A stretch of 64,000 nt of DNA from Bog-473 sp963840435. GTDB lineage: Bacteria; Actinomycetota; Acidimicrobiia; Acidimicrobiales; RAAP-2. The translations under genes were made by a program, and so were the position numbers. The notes beneath the pieces are model-generated. The model was not told where the DNA came from and did not search any database. It was given only the letters and a program-made list of their open reading frames with translations. Of the stretch, positions 35,352 to 43,603 are shown piece by piece (position 1 is the first letter of the stretch; each line of letters starts with the position of its first letter). The stretch is from positions 1,334,582 through 1,398,581 of the forward strand of contig CAWIYY010000003.1 in NCBI GenBank assembly GCA_963840435.1, read 5' to 3'.

Positions 35352-36205
35352 TCAGATGCGATTGAGCAGTTCGGTCTTCTTGGCGGCGAACTCCTCCTCG
35401 GAGATGATGCCGCGCCGGCGCAGATCGTCGAGTTGGATGAGCCGGTCCCGGACGTCGAAATGGCCGGTGGCCGGCGCCGAGGCGGGTGGGGATGCCCCGA
35501 GCCCGATCCGGCCGACGACGCAGCGTCGGTCGATGGCACCTGCGCGGCCAGCGGTGTGCGGCCGGGGTCGGTGGCATCTTGATCGAGGTCGTTGGACGGC
35601 ACCGCCGACTGGCCGAACGGTGGGGTGTGGTGCGCCTCCATCTCGTCGGTGTCCTCGGCACGGCCCCGGTGGCGGGAGCGCTGGTCGAACGGGAGCATGT
35701 CCTCGGGGATGGGCTCACGCTCGCCCCCACCCACGATCTCGTTGATCTGCGAGTTGATGACGCGCTGCACGACGGCCGGCTTGCGCACGTACTCGAGGGT
35801 GAGCGTGTTGTCCTCGCCCTGCACATCGATGAGCAGGCTGCCGCACTGGAGGATGCGCTCGATGAGGGCCTGGCGCAGGTTGACCTCGACGATGCGCTGG
35901 AGCCGGAGCTGGACGGTGTCACGCCCGAAGATGCCCTGGCGCACCAGGATGCGGGTCGAGGTCAGGGCGATGATGTAGGAACGCCAACGGACGTAGCGGC
36001 CGAGAAGCCACAGCCCGGGGATGAGGGCGAGGATGAGGAACGGGTAGTTCGTCCAGCCCGGCGCGCTGTGCCACAGGATCAGGATGACGGCGATCACGGC
36101 CCACGTCCCGAGGGAGGTGAAGAGCGGCCCGAAGAGGAAGATCCAGTGCGGGCGCAACTCGGCCAACAGCTCCTCGTCCTGGTTGAGGAACTTCCTGGGC
36201 AGCAT
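35352..36205 (-). pseudogene. bacterial PH-domain membrane protein with C-terminal SHOCT domain, frameshifted
   Basis: From the ATG at 36205 the protein has LNQDEELLAELRPHWIFLF, two hydrophobic helices (residues about 18-65) and a bacterial PH domain (TSTRILVRQGIFGRDTVQL, RIVEVNLRQALIERIL, LLIDVQGEDNTLTLEYVR). A linker of about 80 residues follows. In a different frame comes a clear SHOCT domain, FDVRDRLIQLDDLRRRG and IISEEEFAAKKTELLNRI, ending at 35352. A one-base deletion between about 35460 and 35530 would join them. SHOCT tails oligomerise or bind partners. Confidence 0.75.
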
Positions 36206-36267
36206 CGCGGTCCAGCGTACCGGCGGTGGAGGCGAGGCCCGGGGCACTTCTCGAGCCGTGTCGTAGC

Positions 36268-36591
36268 GTGGCGGCCGTGCCCTACAGCGAGGTCGAACCG
36301 GACGAGGTCAAGGCCAGGATCGCCCGCGGCGAGGATGTCTTCCTCCTCGACGTGCGCGAACCGGACGAGGTGGAGGCCTGGGCCTACCCGATCGGGGTCA
36401 ACATCCCGCTCGGGCAACTGGGCGACCGGCTCGACGAGCTCCCCGATGGACGGACGATCGTGGTGGCCTGCCACGTGGGCGGGCGCTCAGCCGTGGCGGC
36501 TCAGGCGTTGAGCGACGCCGGGTGGGCGGCAGAGAACCTCGCCGGTGGCGCCGTGGCCTGGGCGGCGGGTGACGCCGAGTCTCACGATTGA
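36268..36591 (+). CDS. rhodanese-like sulfurtransferase
   Basis: A 107-residue single rhodanese domain. It has EVKARIARGEDVFLLDVREP, IPLGQLGDRLDELPDG and the active loop VACHVGGRS, with Cys as the persulfide carrier, and ends in AENLAGGAVAWA. It can move sulfur to thiols or cyanide. GTG 36268 and GTG 36277 are both possible starts. It is convergent with the methyltransferase gene, with a hairpin between. Confidence 0.87.
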   Translation: MAAVPYSEVEPDEVKARIARGEDVFLLDVREPDEVEAWAYPIGVNIPLGQLGDRLDELPDGRTIVVACHVGGRSAVAAQALSDAGWAAENLAGGAVAWAAGDAESHD

Positions 36592-36592
36592 G

Positions 36593-36616
36593 CCCCGGTG
36601 AAAGGCCTCACCGGGG
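36593..36616. terminator. bidirectional hairpin between convergent genes
   Basis: CCCCGGTGA-aaggcc-TCACCGGGG is a perfect 9-base stem, immediately after the rhodanese stop and 23 bases from the methyltransferase stop. There is no T-run, as is common in actinobacteria. Confidence 0.7.
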
Positions 36617-36639
36617 TCCGGCCGCTACTGCAGCCGTCG

Positions 36640-37686
36640 TCACACCTTCGCCTCGAGCACCAAGTTGAAGGGGGTCTCGGCGGCGCGACGCAACGTGGAG
36701 AAGCCTGATCCGGTCACGATCTCGCGAAGACGGGCCTCCCCGGCCTGGGCGCCGAGAGCGGTACCCACGTCTTGCGACAACGAGCTCGGCGTGCAGAGCA
36801 GGGTCGAGAATCCGTAGTAGGCGGCACCCACGGGGTTCAGGTTGTCACTCAGGTCGTCCCCGGCAAATGGTTCGACGAGCATCATCGTGCCGTCTTCAGC
36901 GAGTTGCTCATGGACGTGCGTGCACGCGCCCGCCGGATCGCCCATGTCGTGGAGACAGTCGAAGAAGCACACCAGGTCGTAGGTCCCCGTGAAGGTCGTG
37001 GCCGTTGCGACATCGAACTCGACCCGATCCGCCAGTCCCGCATCGGCGGCCCGCTTTCGTGCCGCATCAACCGAACCGTCATGGGCGTCGAAACCCACCA
37101 CAGTCGATTCGGGGTAGGCCTCGGCGAGCAGCAAGGTCGATGCACCGTGACCACATCCGATGTCGGCGATGCGCCCTCCTGCATTGAGCTTCGCCTCGAC
37201 GCCTTCGAGGGCCGGGATCCAGGCACTGGTCAGGAAGTTGAGGTACCCGGGCCGGAAGAAGCGCTCGCAGCCGCCGAGTACGTGCCCGTCCTGCGCCCCC
37301 CAGGCGAAGCCTTCGCCCGTGCGGAATCGCTCGGCGATGATGTCGGTGGCGTACACCGCGCCCAGCGCCGTCTCGAAGGCGCCGATGACGCAGGCAGGGC
37401 TGGTCTCGTCGGTCAGCGGGATGGCGTGCTCGTCCGGGAGGGTGAAGCGGCCGTCGCCGTCGTAGGTGACGTAGCCCCGGGTCGCCTGCTCGCTCAGCCA
37501 CTCGCGTACGTAGCGCTCCGACGTGTCCGTGGCGGCCGCCAGCTCCGAGCTGGTCATCGGCCCGGCGCCCTTCATGGCCCGGTAGAGACCGAGCTTGTCG
37601 CCGATCACCGCCATCGCCCCGCCGAGCATTGCGCCGACATCGCCGACCGCCTGCCCGACGAACGCCATCATCTTGTTCTCGTCCAT
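36640..37686 (-). CDS. class I SAM-dependent methyltransferase with winged-helix N-terminus
   Basis: A 348-residue enzyme. The N-terminal region (GPMTSSELAAATDTSERYVREWL) is a dimerising winged helix like that of O-methyltransferases. The AdoMet site is RIADIGCGHGASTLLLAEAY with FDAHDGS and LVCFFDCLHDMGDP. The start is the ATG at 37686, with AGGAAGGA upstream; an earlier ATG at 37719 is less likely. The substrate is unknown. Divergent from the GntR operon, 397 bases away. Confidence 0.85.
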   Translation of the reverse strand: MDENKMMAFVGQAVGDVGAMLGGAMAVIGDKLGLYRAMKGAGPMTSSELAAATDTSERYVREWLSEQATRGYVTYDGDGRFTLPDEHAIPLTDETSPACVIGAFETALGAVYATDIIAERFRTGEGFAWGAQDGHVLGGCERFFRPGYLNFLTSAWIPALEGVEAKLNAGGRIADIGCGHGASTLLLAEAYPESTVVGFDAHDGSVDAARKRAADAGLADRVEFDVATATTFTGTYDLVCFFDCLHDMGDPAGACTHVHEQLAEDGTMMLVEPFAGDDLSDNLNPVGAAYYGFSTLLCTPSSLSQDVGTALGAQAGEARLREIVTGSGFSTLRRAAETPFNLVLEAKV

Positions 37687-38047
37687 TGCACGGTCCTTCC
37701 TACTCATCGACCGATTCATGCCCCTCCCCAGGACGGTTGGACCGCTACCAATTCGCCGACCTGGGGCATTGTCATCGGGTCAATCACTCGACTTGGACGA
37801 CTATCTAGGACGAACGACGCAGAGTCAAGGGCTCCAACGTCCAAGTTCGTTCGCAGTTCCCTCTCGCTCACTTCTCCTCGTGGTCACGCGTCGTGACGTC
37901 GTACCGCCGTCCTTCCCGCTGCAGCGGCTCTCGTGTCGAAAGCTCGCCGCCCGAGGCTGCACCTCAGCGCCCTTCACGGGTGGGTGACTCCGCGTCCCGT
38001 TCACCGAGCGGTGTCACGCGCGACTGCCTGCTGGGACCCAGCTGAAG
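37687..38047. other. divergent intergenic region, no gene
   Basis: About 360 bases between the divergent methyltransferase and GntR genes. No coding frame resembles a family and the codon pattern is unlike that of the neighbours. It should carry the methyltransferase promoter. No tRNA or strong hairpin was found. Confidence 0.5.
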
Positions 38048-38083
38048 TTGACATTGCGGAGACAACCCCTCTAGGGTTGTCTT
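38048..38083 (+). promoter_or_regulatory. leaderless promoter with overlapping palindromic operator
   Basis: TTGACA (38048-38053), 18-base spacer, TAGGGT (38072-38077), and then the ATG of the GntR gene at 38084, seven bases after the -10, so transcription probably starts on the A of ATG. A perfect 9-base inverted repeat AGACAACCC-ctcta-GGGTTGTCT (38060-38082) covers the -10 and start. This is the expected position for autorepression by the GntR/YtrA-type product. Confidence 0.7.
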
Positions 38084-38572
38084 ATGGCAATAGGACAGGA
38101 GAACAGCGATCGGGTCGGCGCCCGGGTGTCACCTATTGAGTTCCGGCTCGACCCCGCTTCGGGAGTGCCGACCTATCTCCAGCTCGTCCACCAGGTCGAG
38201 CACGCGTTGCGACTGGGCTACCTCAAACCGGGTGATCAGCTGCCCAAGGTCAGGGATGTGGTCGCCTCGCTGGCCATCAACCCGAACACGGTGTCCAAGG
38301 CGTACCGAGAGCTGGAAACCAAGGGTCTCATCGTGGGGCGTCCGGGCCAGGGCACTTTCATCCTGGCCACCCTCAGCCAGGTTGCGCTCCCCGAGCTCAC
38401 CGGGCTCCGGCGTTCCCTGCGGGGCTGGCTGGCCAAAGCCGACACGGCCGGGCTCGACGAGAGCGGCATCGCGGCACTCGTCGCCAGTGAGCTGCGGGAT
38501 TTCTATGAGCACCCAGGAGGTTCGAGCACCCGCAGTGGCGCGGCCGATGGCGAAACGGAGGGGGTTGCGTGA
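38084..38572 (+). CDS. GntR/YtrA-family repressor
   Basis: A 162-residue regulator with a GntR winged helix (GVPTYLQLVHQVEHALRLGY, LKPGDQLPKVRDV, INPNTVSKAYRELETKGLI, GRPGQGTFI) and a short C-terminal helical dimerisation tail, the YtrA subgroup that controls ABC transporters. The start is leaderless at 38084. Its last 4 bases overlap the ABC ATPase start. It probably represses the operon through the palindrome over its own promoter and responds to envelope-active compounds. Confidence 0.9.
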   Translation: MAIGQENSDRVGARVSPIEFRLDPASGVPTYLQLVHQVEHALRLGYLKPGDQLPKVRDVVASLAINPNTVSKAYRELETKGLIVGRPGQGTFILATLSQVALPELTGLRRSLRGWLAKADTAGLDESGIAALVASELRDFYEHPGGSSTRSGAADGETEGVA

Positions 38573-39480
38573 ACGTCATTGAGGCATGCAGCCTCGGCAA
38601 GCGCTACGGCAGCACCTGGGCCCTGCGCGAGTGCTCGCTCGCGATCCCAGCCAGCCACGTGACCGCGCTGGTCGGCCCGAATGGGTCGGGCAAGACCACG
38701 TTGCTGAGCCTGGCCGCTGGTCTCGCGGCGCCATCCGTGGGGGCCGTCACCGTACTGGGTGGCCGGCCGCCCGGGTCTCCTGTCGCGCTGGACGGAATCG
38801 CATTCGTCGCCCAGGACACGCCGCTGTACAAGAACCTGTCGGTCGGGGACATGCTGCATCTGACACGCAACCTGAACCGCCGATTCGACCAGGCATCCGC
38901 CCGGGCGCGGCTGGCTGAGCTCGGCATCCCGTTGAAGCGCAAGGCCGGCAGGCTCTCCGGCGGTCAGCAGGCGCAGCTCGCGCTGACTCTGGCGCTGGCG
39001 AGGCGACCGCGGCTGCTCGTCCTCGACGAGCCGATGGCGATGCTCGATCCGCTTGCCCGCCACGATTTCATGGCCACGGTGCTGACGGCGGCGGCCGACG
39101 ACGGCATGTCGGTGCTGCTGTCCTCGCACGTGCTCGCTGAGCTCGAGCGGGTAGCCGACTACCTCATCGTGCTGTCGCAGGGCCGGGTGCAGGTGGCCGG
39201 CGAGGCCGATGACCTGCTCGCCGGCCACCGCGTCCTCACCGGTCCGACCGCCGAGGCCGCGACCTACAGCGAACGACCGGTGGTCCACGTCCGCCGAGGC
39301 GATGCGCAGGCGCACCTCCTGGTCCGGGCTACCGCCGACGATCCCGTCCCGCCGGGATGGGAGTCGCATCCGGTGGGTCTCGAAGAACTCGCGCTTGCCT
39401 ACCTCCGCGAGCCCGGCGCCTCGGCGCTACCCGGTCCCGCCCGCGGCCGAGACACCAAACATTCGGAGGTGACGACATGA
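38569..39480 (+). CDS. ABC transporter ATP-binding protein (YtrB-like)
   Basis: A 303-residue ATPase: Walker A VGPNGSGKTTLL, Q-loop FVAQDTPLYKNLS, signature RLSGGQQAQLALTLALA, Walker B LLVLDEPMAMLDP and switch His in LLSSHVLAELE. The C-terminal 80 residues extend beyond the core. It is coupled to the repressor and the permease by 4-base overlaps, and presumably powers the permease in export or signalling of envelope stress. Confidence 0.92.
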   Translation: MNVIEACSLGKRYGSTWALRECSLAIPASHVTALVGPNGSGKTTLLSLAAGLAAPSVGAVTVLGGRPPGSPVALDGIAFVAQDTPLYKNLSVGDMLHLTRNLNRRFDQASARARLAELGIPLKRKAGRLSGGQQAQLALTLALARRPRLLVLDEPMAMLDPLARHDFMATVLTAAADDGMSVLLSSHVLAELERVADYLIVLSQGRVQVAGEADDLLAGHRVLTGPTAEAATYSERPVVHVRRGDAQAHLLVRATADDPVPPGWESHPVGLEELALAYLREPGASALPGPARGRDTKHSEVTT

Positions 39481-40535
39481 CCACGCTGACGACGCGGTCC
39501 GTGCCCGTCCATCTGGAGGAGGACGCGAGTCTGCAGCCTATGCCGTGGCGGCGGATGACCTGGGTCACCTGGCGCCAGCACCGCGTGGCGCTCGTTGGCC
39601 TCGCCGTTCTGCTGGGCGCGCTCGCGGTGTACCTGTGGCTCCAAGGCCGCCAGATGCACCACGCGTACGGAATGGCTCTCGCCTGCCACCCAGCCAGCTC
39701 AGGCGCCTGCGTGAATGCGATCAACGACTTTACGAGCACCTACCACATCACGGCGCGGCAGCTCCTCCCGCTGCTGCTCCAGGCAATCCCGGCGCTCATC
39801 GGGGCCTTCCTCGGGGCTCCGGTGCTGGCTCGCGAGCTGGAAACGGGCACCTTTCGCTACGCCTGGACCCAGGGCTTCGGGCGGTGGCGCTGGACGCTGG
39901 CCAAGCTGGTGTCGCTCGCGGTGCTTGCCGCAGCTGCGACTGAGCTGTTCAGCCTGCTGTTCTCCTGGTATTACCAGCCCTTTTTCGCTGGCGGTCAGAC
40001 CAACTCGCTTGCTGCGTCCACCTTCAATCTGCGCGGCGTCGCGTTCGCCTCGTGGACGCTGGTCGCCTTCGCCATCGGCGGCTTGGCCGGCCTTCTCATT
40101 CGTCGCGTCGTGCCCGCGCTCGTCGCCACCCTGGCCACCTATGCCGGGCTCGTGTTGGTGGTAGGGGTATTCCTGCGTCAGCACTACTTGACCCCGCTGG
40201 TTGCTCGCCAGCAAAGCGTGCCCCTCTCCGCGTTGGTGACTGGCAACTGGGGGACGAAGGGTGGCCGGACCCTGTTCTCCTTCACCGGCGAGCCCTCGTA
40301 CAACCTCCTGGCACAATTCTGCCCTTCCGGGGTGACGGTCAAGCCTTCGTCGGGACCGGGATTAGTGGGAGGATTCGCGCAGTGTCTCAGCCAGCACGGC
40401 TTCACGCTCTGGGCCAACTACCAGCCGGCCAGCCGGTTCTGGCCTTTCCAGTTCATCGAGGGCGGCTGGTTGCTCGCGCTGTCAGCGCTGCTCATCGCCG
40501 CGACCGTCTGGCAGGTCCGGCGGCGGGCAACCTGA
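39477..40535 (+). CDS. ABC-2-type permease
   Basis: A 352-residue membrane protein starting at the ATG at 39477 (GGAGGTG 5 bases upstream, ATGA overlap with the ATPase stop). It begins with a cytoplasmic segment and has about six helices (VALVGLAVLLGALAVYLWL, LLLQAIPALIGAFLGAPVLA, and others), with the ELETGTFRYAWTQG cytoplasmic coupling segment typical of ABC-2 permeases and a large external loop. Partner of the preceding ATPase. Confidence 0.85.
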   Translation: MTTLTTRSVPVHLEEDASLQPMPWRRMTWVTWRQHRVALVGLAVLLGALAVYLWLQGRQMHHAYGMALACHPASSGACVNAINDFTSTYHITARQLLPLLLQAIPALIGAFLGAPVLARELETGTFRYAWTQGFGRWRWTLAKLVSLAVLAAAATELFSLLFSWYYQPFFAGGQTNSLAASTFNLRGVAFASWTLVAFAIGGLAGLLIRRVVPALVATLATYAGLVLVVGVFLRQHYLTPLVARQQSVPLSALVTGNWGTKGGRTLFSFTGEPSYNLLAQFCPSGVTVKPSSGPGLVGGFAQCLSQHGFTLWANYQPASRFWPFQFIEGGWLLALSALLIAATVWQVRRRAT

Positions 40536-40760
40536 AGCGGGTCAATCCGCCGAACCAGTCCCCGTACCGCGCGTCGTTCAGGGCGTCCAAGGGTCGCTCC
40601 GTACGATGCGGCCGGTCCGTGGCTCTCTGCATTTCGAGCGCACGCCCAGAATCGAGCGACATCGCTCATGAAGTCAGACCCAGATGAGTCCGATCCGCGC
40701 AGGAGTATCGTCGCCACGAGGGATTCAGGCCCTCGGACTTTCATGCGATTGGAGGCCGCG

Positions 40761-41288
40761 ATGAAGGCAGATGCGGAATTTGATCTCGGGGCCGTCTTCG
40801 ACGCTCACATGTCAGCAGAGTTCGAGTTGCGAGACGCCGACAAGGCGATGGAGACCATGACTGATGCGCCGAGCCTCACTCATGTGCCGGTCGTGACCGG
40901 TGCGAGAGGCAAAGACGCATTGCACGACTTTTACAGAGACCACTTCGTTGGGAAATGGCCTTCCGATCTCTCGGTCGAGCGGATCTCCCGAACCACGACT
41001 GACGACATGGTGATCGACGAATTCATCGTGAGGTTCACCCACGACGTCGTCATGGATGCGATCCTTCCGGGACTCGCTCCTACGGGTCGCAGGGTGGAAC
41101 TACCGCATGTGGCCGTCGTGGGATTCGAGAACGGAAAGATCGCATTTGAGCGCATCTACTGGGATCAGGGCTCGATGCTCGTCCAGCTTGGTTTGCTCGA
41201 GGTCGACCGCCTCCCGCTGGTCGGATCGCAGCAGGCTGCGGCGCTTCTGGACGAGGACTACCCGAGGAACGAGTTGCTCACCGGATGA
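40761..41288 (+). CDS. SnoaL/NTF2-like fold protein
   Basis: A 175-residue protein starting at the ATG at 40761 with GGAGG 5 bases upstream; an open frame reaches 40668. The middle region (VTGARGKDALHDFYRDHFV, then ELPHVAVVGFENGKIAFERIYWDQGS) fits the SnoaL/NTF2 cone fold used by polyketide cyclases and small hydrolases. The substrate is unknown. It is single, followed by a tRNA on the other strand. Confidence 0.7.
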   Translation: MKADAEFDLGAVFDAHMSAEFELRDADKAMETMTDAPSLTHVPVVTGARGKDALHDFYRDHFVGKWPSDLSVERISRTTTDDMVIDEFIVRFTHDVVMDAILPGLAPTGRRVELPHVAVVGFENGKIAFERIYWDQGSMLVQLGLLEVDRLPLVGSQQAAALLDEDYPRNELLTG

Positions 41289-41302
41289 ATCGACCGCCGG
41301 AA

Positions 41303-41357
41303 GTGTGTAAAGGGTGACCCGGAACCAATTTGTCCAGGGTGACCCGGATTTACGCAC
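41303..41357. repeat. 55-base relic with inverted ends and internal direct repeats
   Basis: Ends GTGTGTAAA (41303) and TTTACGCAC (41349-41357) are inverted copies with one mismatch. Inside are two identical 13-mers AGGGTGACCCGGA at 41311 and 41336, 25 bases apart. The pattern resembles multiply repeated termini of an insertion sequence, left without its gene. It lies 7 bases from the tRNA 3' end. Confidence 0.5.
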
Positions 41358-41364
41358 TTGTAGG

Positions 41365-41437
41365 TAGGGCTGGTGGGGATCGAACCCACGACCGAAGGAT
41401 TATGAGTCCTCTGCTCTGACCACTGAGCTACAGCCCT
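41365..41437 (-). tRNA. tRNA with anticodon CAT (Met elongator or Ile2)
   Basis: A 73-base cloverleaf on the minus strand: acceptor AGGGCTG/CAGCCCT, D-arm GCTC-GAGC, anticodon stem GAGGA/TCCTT around the loop CTCATAA (anticodon at 41402-41404), T-arm GTGGG-TTCGATC-CCCAC, discriminator A. CCA is not encoded. The anticodon stem lacks the three G-C pairs of an initiator, so it is either elongator Met or the lysidine-modified Ile2. The sequence alone does not settle which. Confidence 0.93.
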
Positions 41438-41669
41438 TTGTGTCCCAAGGGTAGAGGGCGCAACCTCGAACCACACACATGGCGGGAGCGCATTTCTGCG
41501 CCGGCTCCGGGGCACACCTGGCCCATGGCGGCGCCGCTCTGTCGCTCGGGGCTGTAATTGTGAGGTCCACAGACTTGCCTGCGTTGCGGCTTGTGTCATC
41601 GCTCGGAGCCCGTCATTCTGTGAGCTCCACGCACATTCCGTCTGATCGCAGCCCGAGGGGGATCCACCC

Positions 41670-42857
41670 ATGAATGGACCGATGGAGGGCATCCGTATTT
41701 TGGATCTGTCGATCGCCCTGACAGGCCCATACGCGGCGGCACTGCTGGCGGACCAGGGTGCTGAGGTCATCAAAGTCGAGCGGCCGGGCGTCGGCGACAT
41801 CGCGCGGTGGATCGGCGTGTCCGTCAACGGGATGAGCTCGCTCTTTCTGGTCTGCAACCGAGGCAAGAAGAGCATCGCCGTCGACATCCAGCGGCCCGAA
41901 GGCGTGGACATCGTCAAGGCACTGGCGGCCGAGAGTGACGTGGTCCTGCAGAACTTCCGGCCCGGTGTCCTCGACCGGCTCGGTCTTGGCTATGACGACA
42001 TCACGACGGTCAATCCGGACGTCATCTACGCATCGCTGTCCGGGTTCGGCGCCGAGGGTCCCGATCGCGACCGTGCGGCCTACGACACGGTCATGCAGGC
42101 CTACGGTGGTCTGGCGAGCACCCAGGCCGATCCGGCCGACGGAATCCCCGTGTTCTTGCGCCAGGCCGCGGCGGACAAGGTTACGGCGCTCTTCGCGTCG
42201 CAGGCCATCACCGCCGCGCTGTTCGCTCGAGCGCGGGGGCGGGGCGGCCAGCACGTGCAGCTGTCGATGATGGATGCGGTCGTGTCCTTCCTCTGGGCGG
42301 ATGCAGCAGCCAACGAGGTGCTCGTGGAGTCGGACAACACGCTGCCCTCGAGCTTCGTGGCCGGCTCGCGGCCCTTCCGCTTCAGAGACGCATCCGGGAT
42401 CGTCACGCCCACGACGGATCACGACTTCGCGGGCATGTGCCGGGCGCTCGGCGTCGAGGGCTACGACGATCCCCGGGTCGCCACCAGCCAGGAGCGGTTC
42501 AAGAACAGGGACGTCATGGCCGAGCTCATGGCGTCCTGTTACGCCAACGCGGCAACCCTGACCGGCGCCGAGGCATGCGAGCGGTTTGAAGCGGAAGGCG
42601 TGCCCTACGCCCTCATCCTCTCGCCCGACGAGCTGACCCGTGATGGGCATGCGCTTTCCGTGGGATTGTTCGAATACCAGCACCACGACGTGGTCGGTCA
42701 GGTGCGCCTGCCCCGGCACCCCGCCCGGTTCGCATCCACGCCGGCATCTCTGGCCGGCGGCTCCCCCGTGCTGGGCGAGCACACCGACGAAATCCTGGCG
42801 GATCTCGGGTTGTCCGACCGCATCGAGGCCCTGCGCTCGGGGGGCGTGGTGGCTTGA
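41670..42857 (+). CDS. CaiB/BaiF family III CoA-transferase
   Basis: A 395-residue CoA-transferase that moves CoA between carboxylic acids through an aspartyl anhydride. The N-terminus MEGIRILDLSIALTGPYAA, GAEVIKVERPGVGD and NRGKKSIAVDIQ are typical. The catalytic Asp is probably that in RAAYDTVMQAYGGL. The SGFGAEGP and GGQHVQLSMMDAVVSFL segments also match. The substrate is unknown. It stands alone between the tRNA and a DUF402 gene. Confidence 0.9.
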   Translation: MNGPMEGIRILDLSIALTGPYAAALLADQGAEVIKVERPGVGDIARWIGVSVNGMSSLFLVCNRGKKSIAVDIQRPEGVDIVKALAAESDVVLQNFRPGVLDRLGLGYDDITTVNPDVIYASLSGFGAEGPDRDRAAYDTVMQAYGGLASTQADPADGIPVFLRQAAADKVTALFASQAITAALFARARGRGGQHVQLSMMDAVVSFLWADAAANEVLVESDNTLPSSFVAGSRPFRFRDASGIVTPTTDHDFAGMCRALGVEGYDDPRVATSQERFKNRDVMAELMASCYANAATLTGAEACERFEAEGVPYALILSPDELTRDGHALSVGLFEYQHHDVVGQVRLPRHPARFASTPASLAGGSPVLGEHTDEILADLGLSDRIEALRSGGVVA

Positions 42858-42944
42858 AGCTCGCCCGATCGAATTGAAACGAACGGTCACGGCGCTCCTG
42901 GTCGGCTCAGCATCAGACGGGGGCTGATGCGCGACAGTTGAGAC

Positions 42945-43451
42945 GTGGACTACCTCACCAAGAAATGGGACGGGAGCCGCCACAGGCTCGGCGAGGTCGA
43001 CCTTCTCGGCGAGGACCAATTTGGAACCTGGCTGTGGGGCCGCGCCGGACGAACCATCGCCGTGGGAACGGAGAGGTCCTTCGTCACGGAGCAGGATGCC
43101 GTGTTCTTGGTACCGGTCCGGAGCTGGTGGGCTCCGGCCTGGTGGATCGGACATCCCGAGGTCAGCATCTACGTGGACATCTGCACACCCACGGTCCGCG
43201 ACGGGTCCCGCATCGAATGCATCGACTTGGATCTGGACGTCGTTCGCTACGTCGACGGGAGTGTGCACATCGTCGATCAGGACGAGTTCGAAGCCCACCA
43301 GGTCACGCTCGAATACCCCTCCGAGGTGATTTCAGCCGCTACAGACGCTGCCGAAGCCGTGTTGGGCATGATCGAACGTGACGATCCCCCATTCGACGGC
43401 CGGACTGTCGAGGACTGGATCGCACGAGGTCGGAGCATCGCCATTCGTTAG
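42945..43451 (+). CDS. DUF402 (FomD-like) protein
   Basis: A 168-residue DUF402 barrel. It has the aromatic SWWAPAWWIGH segment, then YVDICTP and the acidic metal-binding stretch CIDLDLDVVRYVDGSVHIVD and DEFEAHQVTL. Family members are metal-dependent nucleoside diphosphate or CMP-linked phosphohydrolases such as FomD. The start is GTG 42945 and no strong ribosome site was seen. Confidence 0.82.
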   Translation: MDYLTKKWDGSRHRLGEVDLLGEDQFGTWLWGRAGRTIAVGTERSFVTEQDAVFLVPVRSWWAPAWWIGHPEVSIYVDICTPTVRDGSRIECIDLDLDVVRYVDGSVHIVDQDEFEAHQVTLEYPSEVISAATDAAEAVLGMIERDDPPFDGRTVEDWIARGRSIAIR

Positions 43452-43603
43452 AGCGGCCATCGTGGCTCGCCGGCGCTCGCGGCAAGTCCGGCCGTGCACT
43501 GAACCGGCCTGCTCCTCTCCCCGGGCACGCCTGCCCACCAATTCGCGCCTCCGGCCCGGCATCATGGTGCGGTGCTGCGTCCCCGGCAGAAGTCGACTGC
43601 GGC

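Noticed and set aside
34571..36247. A single 558-residue PH-to-thioredoxin fusion protein
   Set aside because: The middle of the frame is a low-complexity shadow. The SHOCT end, the zinc-ribbon gene and the GTG-started thioredoxin-like gene occupy it in their proper frames with 4-base overlaps.
41613..43298. A 561-residue minus-strand frame
   Set aside because: It is antisense to the CaiB-type gene and DUF402 gene, which carry real motifs.
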